From: Zygaena filipendulae
Taxonomy: Eukaryota > Arthropoda > Insecta > Lepidoptera > Zygaenidae
DNA length: 64,000 bases
Assembly (NCBI GenBank): GCA_907165275.2
Contig: OU015650.1
Location: forward strand, 10,074,001 to 10,138,000
Reading direction: 5' to 3'
The notes under the pieces are model-generated. The model was given only the letters and a program-made list of their open reading frames with translations. It had not been told where the DNA came from and ran no database searches. The stretch's first letter is position 1. Every line of letters starts with the position of its first letter. Below are positions 10,801 through 22,972 of the stretch, piece after piece. The position numbers were made by a program, and so were the translations under genes.

Positions 10801-13800
10801 CGTCGGTTTACCTTGTAAATGGCTCACTCACGCTGCGTCTTCCGGTTGGTGATCGCCATTCGAGAATTTGTGTTGCCTTAAACGAATACGTAATTGATGA
10901 CGTTGAAATGATCTTCCTCTACCTCTTCGGACTTGTTGTGGTTTATTATTTACCTTTAAAAGTACGATTCTAGCAATAGTGGTCTTACCACAGTTTCATG
11001 CTGAGCTGGGGATCTTTTGCTGACGCATCTCTTCATATCTTTCTTTTTGTATATTTTGTAAACTAATATTTTTAAAGTGTGTGATCGGCAATAAAACATT
11101 TCTACTTTATTCTATTTAATCAAAAATTGTCCACGAGTGAAGACGAGACAGATATACTTACGTAAAGTAATCTTCCGCTTAGTACCTATTCCACTATTCT
11201 AACACCAGGGACGTCGTTTGTTATAGTAAGGTAGCGACTGATACTTATTATAATTAAAATGCTAACCTCACATTGTTTCTTAGCATCCCATACGGCACCG
11301 GGCGCACCCCCGAACCGCTCGTGAAGCAGCTCATGCGGCGTGTCCAACACTTCTCCGCCATCCAACAAGCAAGTTGCCCATCTGAAAGAGTTTCAAGTCC
11401 AACAGATACACATAAATGGAAGAAAAGGAAAAATTATGTACTTCTTAATCATCTCCGCGGTATATTTCTCTGATTATCTTGTCACTATTACTTACTTAAT
11501 AGTCAATACGGAGGTAGGTACTCCTGACTGACTGGCTGATCCATGAGCACACAGCACAATTGTTTTGAGGTCAAAAAACTCGTAATGTTTTCCTTCTTTA
11601 ATTTAGGCAAGCACAAAAAAATTTTTGAGAAATTCCTGAGGGGTTAAAACTAAGAGTGAAAGTTTGTATGGAAGTATCCATTTCGATGAAATAGATGTTT
11701 GACCTCTTCTTCTTAAAGAAACATGACTGTGTTTCAGAGTTTTTGGTGAGGACACAAATATACATAATATAATAATATTATGTAGGTAAAGTTCGAAGGT
11801 AGGAAACGCTAATAAACCAGCAGTCCTGAAGAACTATGATAGTAAATCATAGTAAATATACTTCATCGCTTCATAAAATAACAATCTTCAATAGTACTAT
11901 AGTACACAAGGTGAGGGCTAATTTACTGTAGTTCGTTGACGACACGAGCGCTGCACGGGGACCACGTGGCCTCGCCGCTGGTGCCCCGCGACGGCGACAT
12001 GATGTAGCCGTCGCGCGCGCACGAGTTGCCGGTGCCGTCGTGGTGCATGCCCAGGCTGGAGCCGAACACAACCAACTATGTAGTAACGGGCACACGCACG
12101 TCGCACACCAAGCGGATACGTTCTGTGACTTCCAGAACATTTGTACCAAACAAAGAAGTACCTAAAATGATTTTGGTCAAATTAAAGAGCTTTGGCCGGT
12201 AGTCGGGCAGACAGTAGCACCCAACTCCCACTCCCCTCCCCCCGTTGTTTCCGCGAATGGTGAAAGGTCGTTAATGTGGTCAGAAGGTTATTTTCTACAC
12301 CGACAAGTTTATCTACTCCAATATTTGAAGGGCATTTAAAAAAAATGTAGGTATCTTCTGAAGCTTGTTTTATACAATTTATACTTTGGTTAAGATCTCA
12401 TGAAACTCTGTGACATATTTTACCTGCGTGATAATTTTTTATTGTGTCTTTTATTATTGTGTCTTCTTATACTTAATACATTACCGTCGGACTGAAGACT
12501 TCAACAGAGGACTTCAATAGACGGGTTTTAACTAATTCCGCTGATTAAGAATGCGTTTTTAATTTGCAATTGGTATCCAATGTACATAGCAGAACTGCAT
12601 AAATAAAGTGCTAAATAACTAAACAAGAAGATCCTTAGAGTACGTAGAGAGCTTTTTGACTTTATAGTAAGCGGATCTTGTTGCATAACATGGTATAGAC
12701 GTACAAAAGGCGGACTAAAGGCCATAGTGGCATTCTCCACACCTTGACTTTGAGGTAGTACCTACTGAAACTGCGTTTGATGGTGTTTTGTAAGATTTTG
12801 CAGAAATTGTTTGCAACACTTAGGGTTGGGTTGGGGTTTGAATTCATTACTAAGTACAGGATCTTAAAATATAGGTATAAATAACAACGTTTGACAAACT
12901 TGTGTCCAATCTCGTGAGCCAGAATGTAAACGGATGTGAAGCCGGCCGAGGGGTAGGGGCGGCCCAGGAGGTCTGATGTTCCGAATTCTGCGACCACGCA
13001 AGAGTGCGCCGGCAGACACACACCGCCCACCGGCGCCAGGCCCATCGTCACACCGTTGCGGACACCACCCTCATCCGCGTAGAAGTCCAACCTACAATAG
13101 GTTATAAGCACAGAGAAAATGATTAATATGTTAACTAGAGAGGCCATGTGGTCGGGACAGGCGCGCCACGGTTGCAAAGCAAGATATGTAGAGCAAAAAC
13201 TCTTTCAAAATTTCCTTTGCGGGCAATCCAAGTAGGTATATTTTCCAAAACATTCCCAAAGTTGTGAATTTTGAAAACAGTAGGTAGGTAACTATGAAAA
13301 TACGTAACCAAAGGCGTTTAACACATTTGGTTACGTCAATGAATGTGTTTGTGCGTGATAATTTTGTGTGCGACAATCACCCGGTAACACTATAGTTTCC
13401 ATATTATGTTTTCATACCAAACTGAGTTGATGCCCTTTCTATATGTTCTGCAGTTACAAGACCAATACATATTACATCTACAACGGTGTACTTAGTACTT
13501 ACGCAAAACACAAAACTGCACCTTTATAGGTATGACATTGTACTCACGCAAAACTGCACCGCTCCTGTTTTGATAAAGGTCTCCCCACATATACCCCCGT
13601 TACGGCGGTCTATTGATCGCAATAATTCGAGTAGGCTAGTATCGATGTGAGCAAACCCTTATCGAGGTGAAAGTTTCTGGATCTGGGTAAAACGTATAAT
13701 GAATATTTTTATATTGTACTATCAATGATTATAATTATGTATCGAAACGGACCCGGACAGCAGCAACGCCATGTCCCAGTGTTGTGGATCATCGTCATCT

Positions 13801-16800
13801 TCGACGTTCAGGTCGCGTTGGTAGGCGCAGAAGGCGTCGAGCACGCGGCCCCGCTCGGCAAGCGCGGGCAGCGCCGCGGGCTGCGACCGCATCAGCGTCA
13901 GCCGCACCAGGGACAGCTGGATGCGCGCGTCCAGCGATCTGTGCTGGTATAGAGCCTGCACCTGTTGGTTGTGGTAAGTCCTGATTACATACTTCCAGTT
14001 AGTGCCGTGTAGCTACTAGCACCGTGTGACCGCGTCATACGAGATAATCAGTCCGAACCATACTTTTGAGTTACTACAGGTTTTTTTTAATATTCGCCTC
14101 TCGCCTTTCCCCACCACACTATAAGCAGGATTGCCGACATTTTATACCCGAATATTCACACTACCAAACCCGCATAGCATTCGATTACTCTCATCGTGGA
14201 ACCGGGAGAGCTGAGTCGAGCTGTTTACTCGTTCGTACCTAGTGGCCTTTAGAGGACATTCATAATCGACCTCAAATCAGAATACATACAAGCATACAAA
14301 CTGGACAAGATGCTAGAGACTGCGAAGATCTACAAACCCTGTCTACCCTGAGTGATGACAAGTATGTATGTATTTAAAAATGTCCATAATGATAAAGTTA
14401 GGTAATAGCTCTTTCCGGCGATTTAGACCTGTTAATTTCTCAGTTTCCGCGGCGATTCTGGGATAAAAAGTATCATAATATATCTTTTGCTGAACCCCTG
14501 TCAACGTGTATGCCTTTCATGGTGATCGGTTGAATAGTTAAGGCGTGAAGGAGTAACAAATAAACAAACATTCGCATTTATAATATTAAGATTAACAACG
14601 CCAGTTTTAACCAACGGAGCAAATAAATCAAACAACTTTAAACAAACAAATTTAAAAAAATTGCTCCTCCTTTTCGTATACCTAACGAGGCGGCTGTATG
14701 CCAAGGTTTTATAAAATTTGTTTCAAATTCTAATTAGTATTAAGTAATTTAGTAACTTTACAACGCCTAACTTCACAAACTCTACAACCTTAGTCAAAAT
14801 ATGTGGCTTGGCCGTTTCAGTACTATAAGAACTATTGTTTAACAGAAAAGTAATGAACAGTGGATATATTTTTCACCCATGTGAATGTAGCGAAATGGCC
14901 GAGCCACATATTTTGACTAAGGTGTAGAGACTGTAGAGTTTGTGAAGTTAGGCCTTGTAAAGTTGGGGCGTGTAGAGATAGAAGCTTGGCCCTACATTTC
15001 TGCATCTGAATACTGATAAATTTTTGACAGTGCGAGTCATATGATCTCGTCTTGGCAACATTTTACATGAAAATGTTTTTGGTGGGTTGTATTTGTATAC
15101 GTTTATTTTGTTTTAAGATACACTCATTATATGAATTTCTCGCTTAACTCATCAAAATTAATTTTATACCACGTACGTATCTAATAAATTATTCCTTCCT
15201 TCCTTCCTTCAAAACTCTATTTTTATTGGACCTAGCTGGAGGTCTATCCCAACGTACGAACCTAACAGGTGAGCAAAAATTTGTAACCTTGAAAGACATT
15301 AAAACTAATCTAAATCTAATAAATTAGCTCCATGAGAAAATTCCCACTTTTACAAAACTTGAAACAACTTACTCCGTTTATGTAAGCGAGAAGCATGTCT
15401 CGTAAATTGGCTTCATTGTAATTAAAGAAAGGATGGAAAGTCTTGTATCCAGCTTCGTCTAGAAAGAGGGCTATCTCTATGGTGTAGCTGGACAGGCCGG
15501 GCTTGTACTGGTGGTGGGCGCGCGGGTGGCGCGTGCGCGGGCGCAGTGGGCGCGTGTGTGGGCGCAGCGGACGCGCGTCGTCCCGCAGCGGCGGGGGCGG
15601 TGGCGCGCGCCTGATCACGTGCGCCGTGCGACCGCCACCGTTCTCGGCGCGACCCGTCCCGTTCGGCAGCGGACGCACTTCGAATGTCGAATTGTCCACC
15701 ACTATTAAACCATGCTGAAAACACAAACGTACACAACAATAAGTGACTGAACGATAACCACAAAAAAGTAGTATTTAAGTTTTACATAGGGGCGGAAGTG
15801 GCGCCTTAGTTAGTGATTTTCCACTTGCCGTTAACTGTGAGAACTGGAATAAATTTCAAAACTGCATTAAAGTTGCCGCCCATTTATCATTGTATCAGCC
15901 GATAAACGTCCACTACTAGAGCACGGGCTCCTTCGCAATTGACTCTTGTCAATTTACTGAACCTCACCAGAGCGTGGTCCTTGCATGCGGAGAATGCAGC
16001 CACAGTGCCCGAGCCGGTGTGCAGGAAGTGGCAGGAGGTGTCGACCGCGGACAGCGGGACTTCCTGGCCGAGCTCCGACCACACGCGGAACTGAGGCGAC
16101 ACCAGCCGCCGGTTGGGCACCAGTTTCAGGTCAAAGCTCCTGGTGAACAAACAAGAGGGAACTCAACCTAACAATTGATGTTTGGACTTACTTTACAAAA
16201 AAAAAATTACAGTGCTTGATACTAATAAATGCTTTTGCTATTTACCTTTAGAGTCTTCTTAAAACTTAAATTACATTGTACTTAATAATAATATCTAGCT
16301 TCTTATTTGCAGTGTGAACATTGCGGGGATCATTAATTGAGACAGCGCCGTAATTTTTTATCTATTTTATAATTCATTACTAATGTTAGGATGTATGCCT
16401 TGTTGGCCGTTCTATTTGAATAAATAAGAAACCGGCCAAGTGCGTGTCGGACTTCGCACCTTTAGGGTTCCGTAACCCGTAACTTCGGTACCAAATGTAG
16501 AATATAAGAGTCTGTGCGTGCAGTAGCAGAGACTGAATAATGAGGAATCTTGAACTAGATGTTACAGATTTCTTACACAGATAACTCGAACAGAGATTAC
16601 TCGAAAAAAAAAATTATGATTAACAATTAGAAATTATTACGCGCTTCAAAAAAATCAAAAACAGCATCCGCTCGCAAATATCGGGTCGCGCGCCGCTTTC
16701 GGGGCTTATCGCTACGCTACGCTCCGCTCGTAGCACTTGTGATACGCGTAGACCCGTAGCAGTGGCTTCCCGCTGCCGCGTCCGCATCGCGTCTCGCGTC

Positions 16801-19800
16801 TGTGCTAGGTACGCGTTTAACCGTAAAATAAAGCTGGTTTTAACAAAGAAATCAGGGTACATTTTATCCCGGAATTCCCGCGGGAACTATGAAATTACCG
16901 CGGGTGGAACCGCGGTGAGCAGCTAATAAATAATAATACATCTTTTATCATAGATCACAAATTAACCTCATAATAATATTTATTGTTGTAAGTTTGGAAG
17001 TATAGGGGTCATCTCTAAAACCGCGAGGGGAACAGCAAGTATAAAAAATAAAACAGTGTTCATAGAGTTTACCTTCCGAAAGCGTCGAAGCTGTACGGCA
17101 GCGGCACGTCGTCGTAGGGGCGGTCGGCGGCGGAGTGCGCCTCGCGCGGCAGCAGCGCCGGCAGGTATACCACCTGCACATCCGCGTCCGCCGCCCGCGC
17201 GCCGTGACGCCCTGCCTCGCTGCCCTCCAAACTCCCCCATACATCTTGCTCTTCCAGTATCTCCTGGAACATACCAGTTCATAAAATAAATACATACATA
17301 CCTACTCGTAATCTTATAGATGGTGTTTATTTCATACGCATTCACGTTAGAGTGCATGTCGTCGTTTTGTAATGAGGTCATGTGACATGTAGGTCATGTT
17401 TTGGTTACTTTTTTTTTAGCAAGAATTCAATTCTGAACAGGTACATTGGTAAATCTTTTATCATTTCTTTCGGTAATCGGTAAACTTAAAGAAACGTCAT
17501 AAAATAATATTGCTAATATTAAGTGTCCTTACAGATCATGCTTTATGTTTCGAATAATATGGAAGTGGAAACTAATTTATTTTCAATTACATACAAGTAA
17601 GTAGGTTATCTATTTTTATAGTAACCGTACGCGTAGACCCGCCATATATAGAGTAGGTACAAGGTATAGTTGCTACACAAAGCACATTGCACCGTAAACT
17701 AAAAAATCCCAACCGACAGATTTAATCTAAGGAAAAAAAAAAAAAAAAAAAATTACTTTATAGTTAATCGTAATCTTATTGCAGACTGTATTACGGCCGC
17801 ACTCAGAGTCATTTTGATGATTACTTAATTTTAAGTAAAGATTTTTAAAACACAATTGCCGCAATCAGAGACATTCATTGAATTAATGTTAATTGGCATT
17901 TGACTAATTACCTAAGTTTTAAGTTAAATGCCAACTGACATTAAATTTATCATTTATATCATCTACAACAGCAAAAACTGCTACGATGCTATCCAAAGTT
18001 TCAATTTTTCATCCAAAATAACTTCGCAAGTAGTGCTCAAGTAAAAAGAATGGTGACTATTACTTGGCTGAGAATTCTAATGTTTGACAGTTCTAACTTC
18101 TAGCAATTACTCAACTATAAAATCCAAATCGATACTTAAGTAATGACTTTTACTCAAGTAATGACTTTTACTCGTTTATAAATGGACATAGATAAGCAAT
18201 AGTGTGTTAACCCACACTGGAGAAATTTTGAGTAAATCGTGTTTTAAAAGCTTAGCGCCATTTTGTGTCAACATTTTTTATGTTTGATATTTAGTTACAT
18301 ATTTAAGAAATGTAATAAGGTAAACACATAATAATAAAATGTTCCCTAACTCTCAATAAATCGTTCTGAATCAATAACTTAAGTTTGTGGGTTAACATGC
18401 TATTGCTTATCTGCATCCAAATACGGGTGTGAGTGCGGCCGTTATTATAGTCATTCTTAAGAATCCGGCACTGCAATTATTTTGACATCTCGGACAATAA
18501 CATTGTACTTAAGTAATATAAGTGGGTATCAGGGGCAAAAAAATAATTTGCGTTTTCAGGGCAATAAATAAAATAAATAAATATCTACATATACCTACCA
18601 AAGCAATCAGTAGGTCGAGAAATAGAATGGGGTTTCAACTTGAGAGACGTTTTTCAGAATATCTCATCGAAGAACGGAAAGAACGAAAAGGCGAGCATTG
18701 TAGCCCTGTTTTCAATAACACTGATGTCATAGTTTCTTTTTCAGATAATTGGCACTATTAAATTTTTCTGCTAACAATACTAATAAGACAGACCTAATAA
18801 AAAATTAACAAGTTTAAATTACTAGGTACTTACAGCAATAGATGTGTGACTAATTCTTTAGTATATGTAGGTCGCACAGTTGTCAACATAAAGAGAAGTA
18901 CGAATTTACTTGATACTGTGAATGTTGTAAAGTTTTGTTTTCAACTTTATTATCAAGCGTTTAAGTTTTAATGCATCAGACATTTTCTAATATTCTTCAA
19001 TTAAGTGCGGCCAAGAACAGCTCAGCGGCGGTTCCGTATATTTACAAGATTAAGAGAATAAAAAGAAATTAAAAATATTAATTACTTACAGCGGCCACAG
19101 CTACTAATTATAGTTGATCCATCTATAAGTACTAGTTCTGCTGATGCAGTAAGAAAACTTTATTAGGGTTACGGGATCAAACTAGCGCCATCCACTAGAA
19201 AATAATATTCAATTAGAAACCGCCATTAAATACTAGTTTCAGGTACTTGTTGTTTATGTTTTTTGATATCAAGTTTAATTTACGATAGGGTTGGCGAACT
19301 GATTACCATCATTCTCCGCCAAACAAAAACTATGTAGTACCTAATAGCAATAGTCTGTATTCTTTGCAAGAAGTCTCGGGTTCGATTTACGGTGGAGTGA
19401 ACTCTTTGGGATGAACACAGGGCAGCCTGGGAGTGTTTTTCTTTATATAGTAAGTATACATTAAAATGGGTCTTTCACGTATTAGAGGACTTCAATATGT
19501 CCCTCGTTTATAACCTTGGCTACTTGTGGTACTAAGTAATTATAAACCACGCTTGCTTGGTTTCCCTGACACAAGCTTAGCTGACACAAGATTGTGTTAG
19601 GAATTGATTGTTGACCTAAACCTACATATTAAAAACAATGATGAGAGAAAAACAAAAGCCGAACTAACCTACGGTACCTACTAGTATAGTGTTATATATT
19701 ATCGGTGCCTACGGTAGTCGGTAACCGATCAACAATCATTCTAGTACCTACTTTCCTTATGAGTTTATTAGTCATATTTTATTTACCGAACTCTAAAAAA

Positions 19801-22172
19801 ATGGGTGTCTAAGAATTTTATCTCAACCATCTAAAAAATAAATGTAGGTGAGATTAAATTAGGTACGAATGAATTACCCACAATTTACAGGCCGCGTTTG
19901 TGTCTAATGTTCGCATTGCGTTTTGGCAAGTCAGGCGAATTGATGGAGGAGAGTGAAACCGAAATTAATACCACGTGAGTCAAGCATGTATAGGCAAGAC
20001 ATTAGCGGAAACGAGTGATGCAAAGGGGAAAGTGAGGCTGTTTGTTTGTACTTTTGTCGGGCGTGAGACAATGCGGCCATGCGAATTATCGTGAATTACC
20101 GACCGCGACAAGTGCGGACGATTGCTTTTATTTATTGGAATTCAATCGCTGATGTTACGTCGTCGCCTACTGAGCTGCGCCGAAGATAATGAAAGTTGTC
20201 GGCGAAAAGCTGCGCCCGCGGTGCTCTCGGCGGGTTAAAAGTGATTCACCGGCGCCGTGAATTGTAACTCTAGCTACGTGACGACCACGCTTGTGTAACA
20301 GTCTACGTGATCCAGTACAGGATACACTTTTTGTTTGGAATCGTACTGCCGTTATGCCTCCTTACGTAATGCAATTGGCGGGTGAAAGAATTCGCGCATA
20401 CCTACTTATTTGATTGCTATTGGATGGGAGCAGCACGACGGTTTCTTGTAGAGTTCTGTAAGGCATTCAACACCTGGGCCCTTATTCACTACGACCAGCA
20501 ACATTCCTTGCCCATAACGCGCGTCCCAAAAACGCATTTCCAAACGTTCTAGATGCCAAGATATTAGAAATTACTAGCTGTGCCCCGCGGTTTCACCCGC
20601 ATGAGTTTCGGAATTCCCGCAGGAACTCCCTTTAGGGGGATGAAAAATAGATAGTAGCCGATTCTCAGGCTTACTGAATATGCATAAAAAATTTCATGAG
20701 AATCGGTCAAGCCGTTTCGTATGGGAACGAACATTGTGACACGAGAATTTTATATATTAGATTATTCTTTATGCCATAAGAAACGTTTTAAATGTATTTT
20801 TTGCAGTAAAACTTGTTTGCTTACGAGGGAAAGACGGCGGCGGCGTCTTTTTGCGGCGTCTTATCTTAGCGCGGCGTGTTATGGTCATAGTGAATAAGGG
20901 CCCTGATTGAGGACGAATACAATAATTTTCAACGGTTTCGGTTTTATTTTGATTTGGATATTATAAACAAGTCTTTGTTACCTTTGATCATAGGCACACT
21001 ACTATAATCTATTTCTGTCCGTGATACTAATTTCTTCCTAGCTCCAGTTGTAACATGGGGTTGTTATTATTTCCCACTAGCTGGTACCCGCTGTTTTACC
21101 TGCGTAAGTTTAGAAATTCCCACAGGAACTTCTAATTTACTATAGATAATAACTAAAAATAACTAATCCACTTCACTAGTAGGTAATTTCAGAGATACCA
21201 AATAGCCGTTATCTCTCAGGTCCATGCACATGAATTTTGGTATTACCGCGGGGATTCCGATTTCAAAGTTTACTATAACACTCTGATATATAGTAGCTTC
21301 CAATCATTGAAATAATTTTAAAATCAACATGAATTTCAGTATTCCCTTTACAATAAGGTTAACCTACTCCTTTAAAAATAAGGAATAGTTTAGCTTCCTA
21401 TCCCTGAAATATTTAAAAAATCCAATGAACGGTACCAAAAAATACGAATACATAAACAAACCGGGATAAAATGTACCCTATGTGTTATTCGAATGTATAG
21501 GCTATATTATTGTAAAGTTTCATTAAAATCCATTCAGTAGTTTTTGCGTGAAAGAGTAACAAACATTGAAAGCGTCACAAACAAACAAACGAACTCACAT
21601 TCGCATTTATAATACAATCGATAACGATACGTTAACGTACGTTCAGTAGGTAGATATCGAATGAACTTTTAACGTAGGAACTTTGAAACGCTCTATTTCA
21701 TTAATTTATGCATATTTTTTTCTTTTTCTTGCTTTGTTTAAGTAGGCCATATATCTTTAAAATAGCCTAGGAAAAAAAATTCTTGCAAGTTATGACGGTT
21801 TCTTTTTGTTCGAAAGAAATTACATTTGAAATAAGAAGGCGGTAAAAAAAATATCTAACATAACACCAAGTTATTATTCAAAAAAGCAGTAGATAACTAT
21901 ATTTAGTAGGTACCCAAATATACCTACGCATATTTTTACCGTTGTCTTCCCAACAATGTAGTTTTCTTATGAATCCTTCATATTGCGTTAATTTTGTTTA
22001 ATATTTAACTAAAATAAGCAAAAACTATGACATTAGCCGGATGTGGGCGGAATGGCTCGCGCCGCCCGCCTTCGCTGCAGTGTCGGTCGGTACTCACCGG
22101 AAAATGGGCAGGCGTGCCGACCCGCAGTACAAATAGTAGCACCACGGAGATTATTTCTATTGTCAGCGACAT
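7848..22172 (-). CDS. ADAMTS-family secreted metalloprotease (12 exons joined, C-terminus not found)
   Basis: Exons, 5' to 3': 22172-22098, 17263-17073, 16139-15968, 15714-15373, 13961-13753, 13091-12900, 12055-11927, 11381-11267, 10654-10508, 10062-9772, 9160-9037, 8023-7848. All have GT-AG borders and matching phases, giving 721 codons. Exon 1 encodes a signal peptide starting MSLTIEIISVVLLF; an in-frame upstream Met exists. Exons 2-4 are the propeptide (LKLVPNRRLVSPQF, SCHFLHTGSG). Exons 4-8 are the metzincin domain. The zinc motif HEIGHNLGMHHD is completed across the exon 6-7 junction, and the Met-turn is YIMSP. Exons 8-10 are disintegrin-like (CAQLVC, WCQGGECV). Exon 10 has a thrombospondin type-1 repeat (WGAWREGVCRSGC). 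Exons 10-12 are cysteine-rich (GLDPYFPDGTWCH, CLQHHCLPE). Spacer and later repeats are missing, so the gene probably continues below 7848. ADAMTS proteases cleave extracellular-matrix proteins. The zinc site is intact. The subfamily is not assigned. Confidence 0.93.
8101..8460 (+). repeat. interspersed repeat (ACCGACTTCCAAAAAGAAGG type)
   Basis: The segment starts ACCGACTTCCAAAAAGAAGG and includes CTCGAAGACGGTTGAACCGA and GGGATCTTGGAGAAATCGAG. A closely related copy, partly doubled, is at 31344-31930. It is intronic in the ADAMTS gene. The reading frames in it are repeat-borne and not called as genes. Confidence 0.75.
8462..8660 (-). repeat. CCGCGG-type repeat, reverse orientation
   Basis: Runs from AATGCGAATGTAGGTTTATT through CGATCATAATGAAATTTTGC to GGGAACAGCTAGAT. 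Its CCGCGG end forms the left arm of the palindrome at 8624-8740. Confidence 0.75.
8624..8740. repeat. near-perfect 117-bp palindrome
   Basis: The left arm contains CATGAAGTCCCAGGGAACAG followed by CTAGAT. The right arm is its inverse, ATCTAG and CTGTTCCCTGGGACTTCATG. The centre is ATGACGCGTCAT, itself a perfect palindrome, so there is essentially no loop. It was formed by inverted duplication of the end of a CCGCGG-type repeat. Confidence 0.85.
8828..8878. repeat. perfect 20-bp hairpin
   Basis: CGCGATGTCGGGGAAAAAAG is followed by 11 nt and then by its exact reverse complement, CTTTTTTCCCCGACATCGCG. It lies in an ADAMTS intron next to a repeat end (TAGCTGTGTGCCC). The origin is probably inverted duplication of a repeat edge. 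Confidence 0.85.
14440..14595 (+). repeat. CCGCGG-type repeat, B unit
   Basis: Contains TTCTGGGATAAAAAGTATC, CCCCTGTCAACGTGTATGCC, GGTGATCGGTTGAATAGTTA, and the tail ATTCGCATTTATAATATTAA. Confidence 0.75.
14754..14964. mobile_element. hairpin MITE (AACTTTACAA ends)
   Basis: Long inverted repeats: ACTTCACAAACTCTACA and TTAGTCAAAATATGTGGC on the left pair with GCCACATATTTTGACTAA and GTAGAGTTTGTGAAGT on the right. The central loop is about 65 nt. It is intronic in the ADAMTS gene between the exons at 13961 and 15373. Confidence 0.8.
15373..15714 (-). CDS. ADAMTS exon 4: end of propeptide, basic linker, start of catalytic domain
   Basis: It begins HGLIVVDNSTFEVRPLP, the conserved propeptide end. 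An Arg/Pro-rich stretch follows (RPLRPHTRPLRPRTRHPR), then TIEIALFLDEAGYKTF, the first strand of the metalloprotease domain. The basic linker contains several R-x-x-R sites and is where furin-type processing would release the propeptide. The exon is very GC-rich against AT-rich introns. It is phase 0 at both ends, 114 codons. Confidence 0.85.
16430..16560 (+). repeat. interspersed repeat (ACCGGCCAAGTGCGTGTCGG type)
   Basis: Begins AAACCGGCCAAGTGCGTGTC and continues ACTTCGCACC ... AGGGTTCCGTAAC, a phrase I recognise as very common in insect genomes. The right border is not clear. The GC-rich stretch that follows (16680-16810) has no gene that I can support. Confidence 0.6.
16861..16922 (-). 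repeat. CCGCGG-type repeat fragment, reverse orientation
   Basis: Reads TTTTATCCCGGAATTCCCGC, then ATTACCGCGGGTGGAACCGC, ending at GCAGCTAATA. Confidence 0.75.
17793..18442. mobile_element. MITE, family 2 (ACGGCCGCACTC ends) with TATT duplication
   Basis: The ends ACGGCCGCACTC and GAGTGCGGCCGT are inverted repeats, each flanked by TATT (17789-17792 and 18443-18446). The interior has no gene. Relatives are at 35214-35427 (14-3-3 intron) and 61104 onward. It is intronic in the ADAMTS gene. Confidence 0.78.
19890..20460. other. repeat-poor, CpG-richer block in ADAMTS intron 1
   Basis: Unlike its surroundings this stretch has many CpGs (for example GCTGCGCCCGCGGTGCTCTC and CACCGGCGCCGTGAATTGTA). 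It contains a CACGTG E-box (about 19972) and no recognisable mobile element. No open frame with splice sites was found. It could be an enhancer or a conserved non-coding block; this is inference. Confidence 0.3.
20476..20903. mobile_element. MITE with GGGCCCTTATTCACTA ends
   Basis: The left end GGGCCCTTATTCACTACGACC and the inverse of the right end match at 20 of 21 positions. A CCGCGG-type repeat (20573-20765) is nested inside. It is intronic in the ADAMTS gene. Confidence 0.75.
20573..20765 (+). repeat. CCGCGG-type repeat, A unit, nested
   Basis: Starts CTAGCTGTGCCCCGCGGTTT and ends near ACGAGAATTTTATATATTAG. The 3' part contains GTCAAGCCGTTTCGTATGGG. It sits inside the 20476-20903 element. 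Confidence 0.8.
21080..21615 (+). repeat. CCGCGG-type repeat, degraded A and B parts
   Basis: CTAGCTGGTACCCGCTGTTT at the left, GCGGGGATTCCGATTTCAAA in the middle, and CGGGATAAAATGTACCCTAT to TTCGCATTTATAATACA at the right. It is an older, diverged composite copy. Confidence 0.65.
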
Positions 22173-22365
22173 TATGTTTCTTACATGGCACACCGGCAAC
22201 ACACGGGTTAGCCAAATATCGTTTCGACTCTCGAACCACTAAGTAGGTATATCGAATTAAATTGAACAGATTTTAATTCTAAATATTATTATAATGCACC
22301 AGAAAACACGACACGGGTCGATAGTTGCAGCACAATTACGACGCGTACACTTATGTGGAGCCGGC

Positions 22366-22371
22366 TACTGA
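22366..22371 (-). promoter_or_regulatory. candidate initiator of the ADAMTS gene
   Basis: The minus strand reads TCAGTA about 200 nt upstream of the ATG at 22172, a match to the insect initiator TCAKTY at five of six positions. There is no in-frame coding upstream. No transcript data are available. Confidence 0.25.
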
Positions 22372-22894
22372 ATAAGCATTGTGAGCCCCAAAGCGAATAT
22401 CTTTCGCACCTCCGAGAGAAAGTCGGAGGAAAGTGCAGATTTTGGCTGTCAAGGCACCGCCCACACGCGTCCCCGGAGGACCATTGTCACGAGTCATCCA
22501 TCTGACATCTCTCGCGGCGCTGCCTTCCGCTGATCATAACAAATCGAACAATACCAACATGTTGTTTACTTACGAACGAACCGGACATAATGTTTTGACC
22601 GAAAGAACCACACAATAATAGGCGTTAACTTCTCGTTTACAAATTATAAGGCAGATTGAGTTCATGCGGTTATTTGTAAAAGGACTAGTTGCGAATGTGT
22701 TTCGGAAGTCCCTCGAACTCTATGTTGTTTAGTATATCTATACTTTAGCCGTTCCATTTCCAAATCCTTACATATTATAAAACAAAGTCCTCTACCGCGC
22801 CTCTTCGCGATAAACTCTAAAACACTGAACGAATTTTCATGTGGTTTTCATCAATATAGATAGAGAGAGTGACTCTAGAGAAAGGTTTATATAG

Positions 22895-22972
22895 GTAGGT
22901 ATAGTTACCCAGGAATTACCGCGGGAACTCCGAAATGACCGCGGATGATGAAACCGCGGGAGATAGCTAGTA
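22895..22972 (-). repeat. CCGCGG-type repeat fragment, reverse orientation
   Basis: Reads AATTACCGCGGGAACTCCGA, then TGACCGCGGATGATGAAACC, ending GATAGCTAGTA. Confidence 0.75.

Noticed and set aside
19375..19405. Second T-arm-like phrase (CGGGTTCGATTTACGG)
   Set aside because: No cloverleaf can be built around it.
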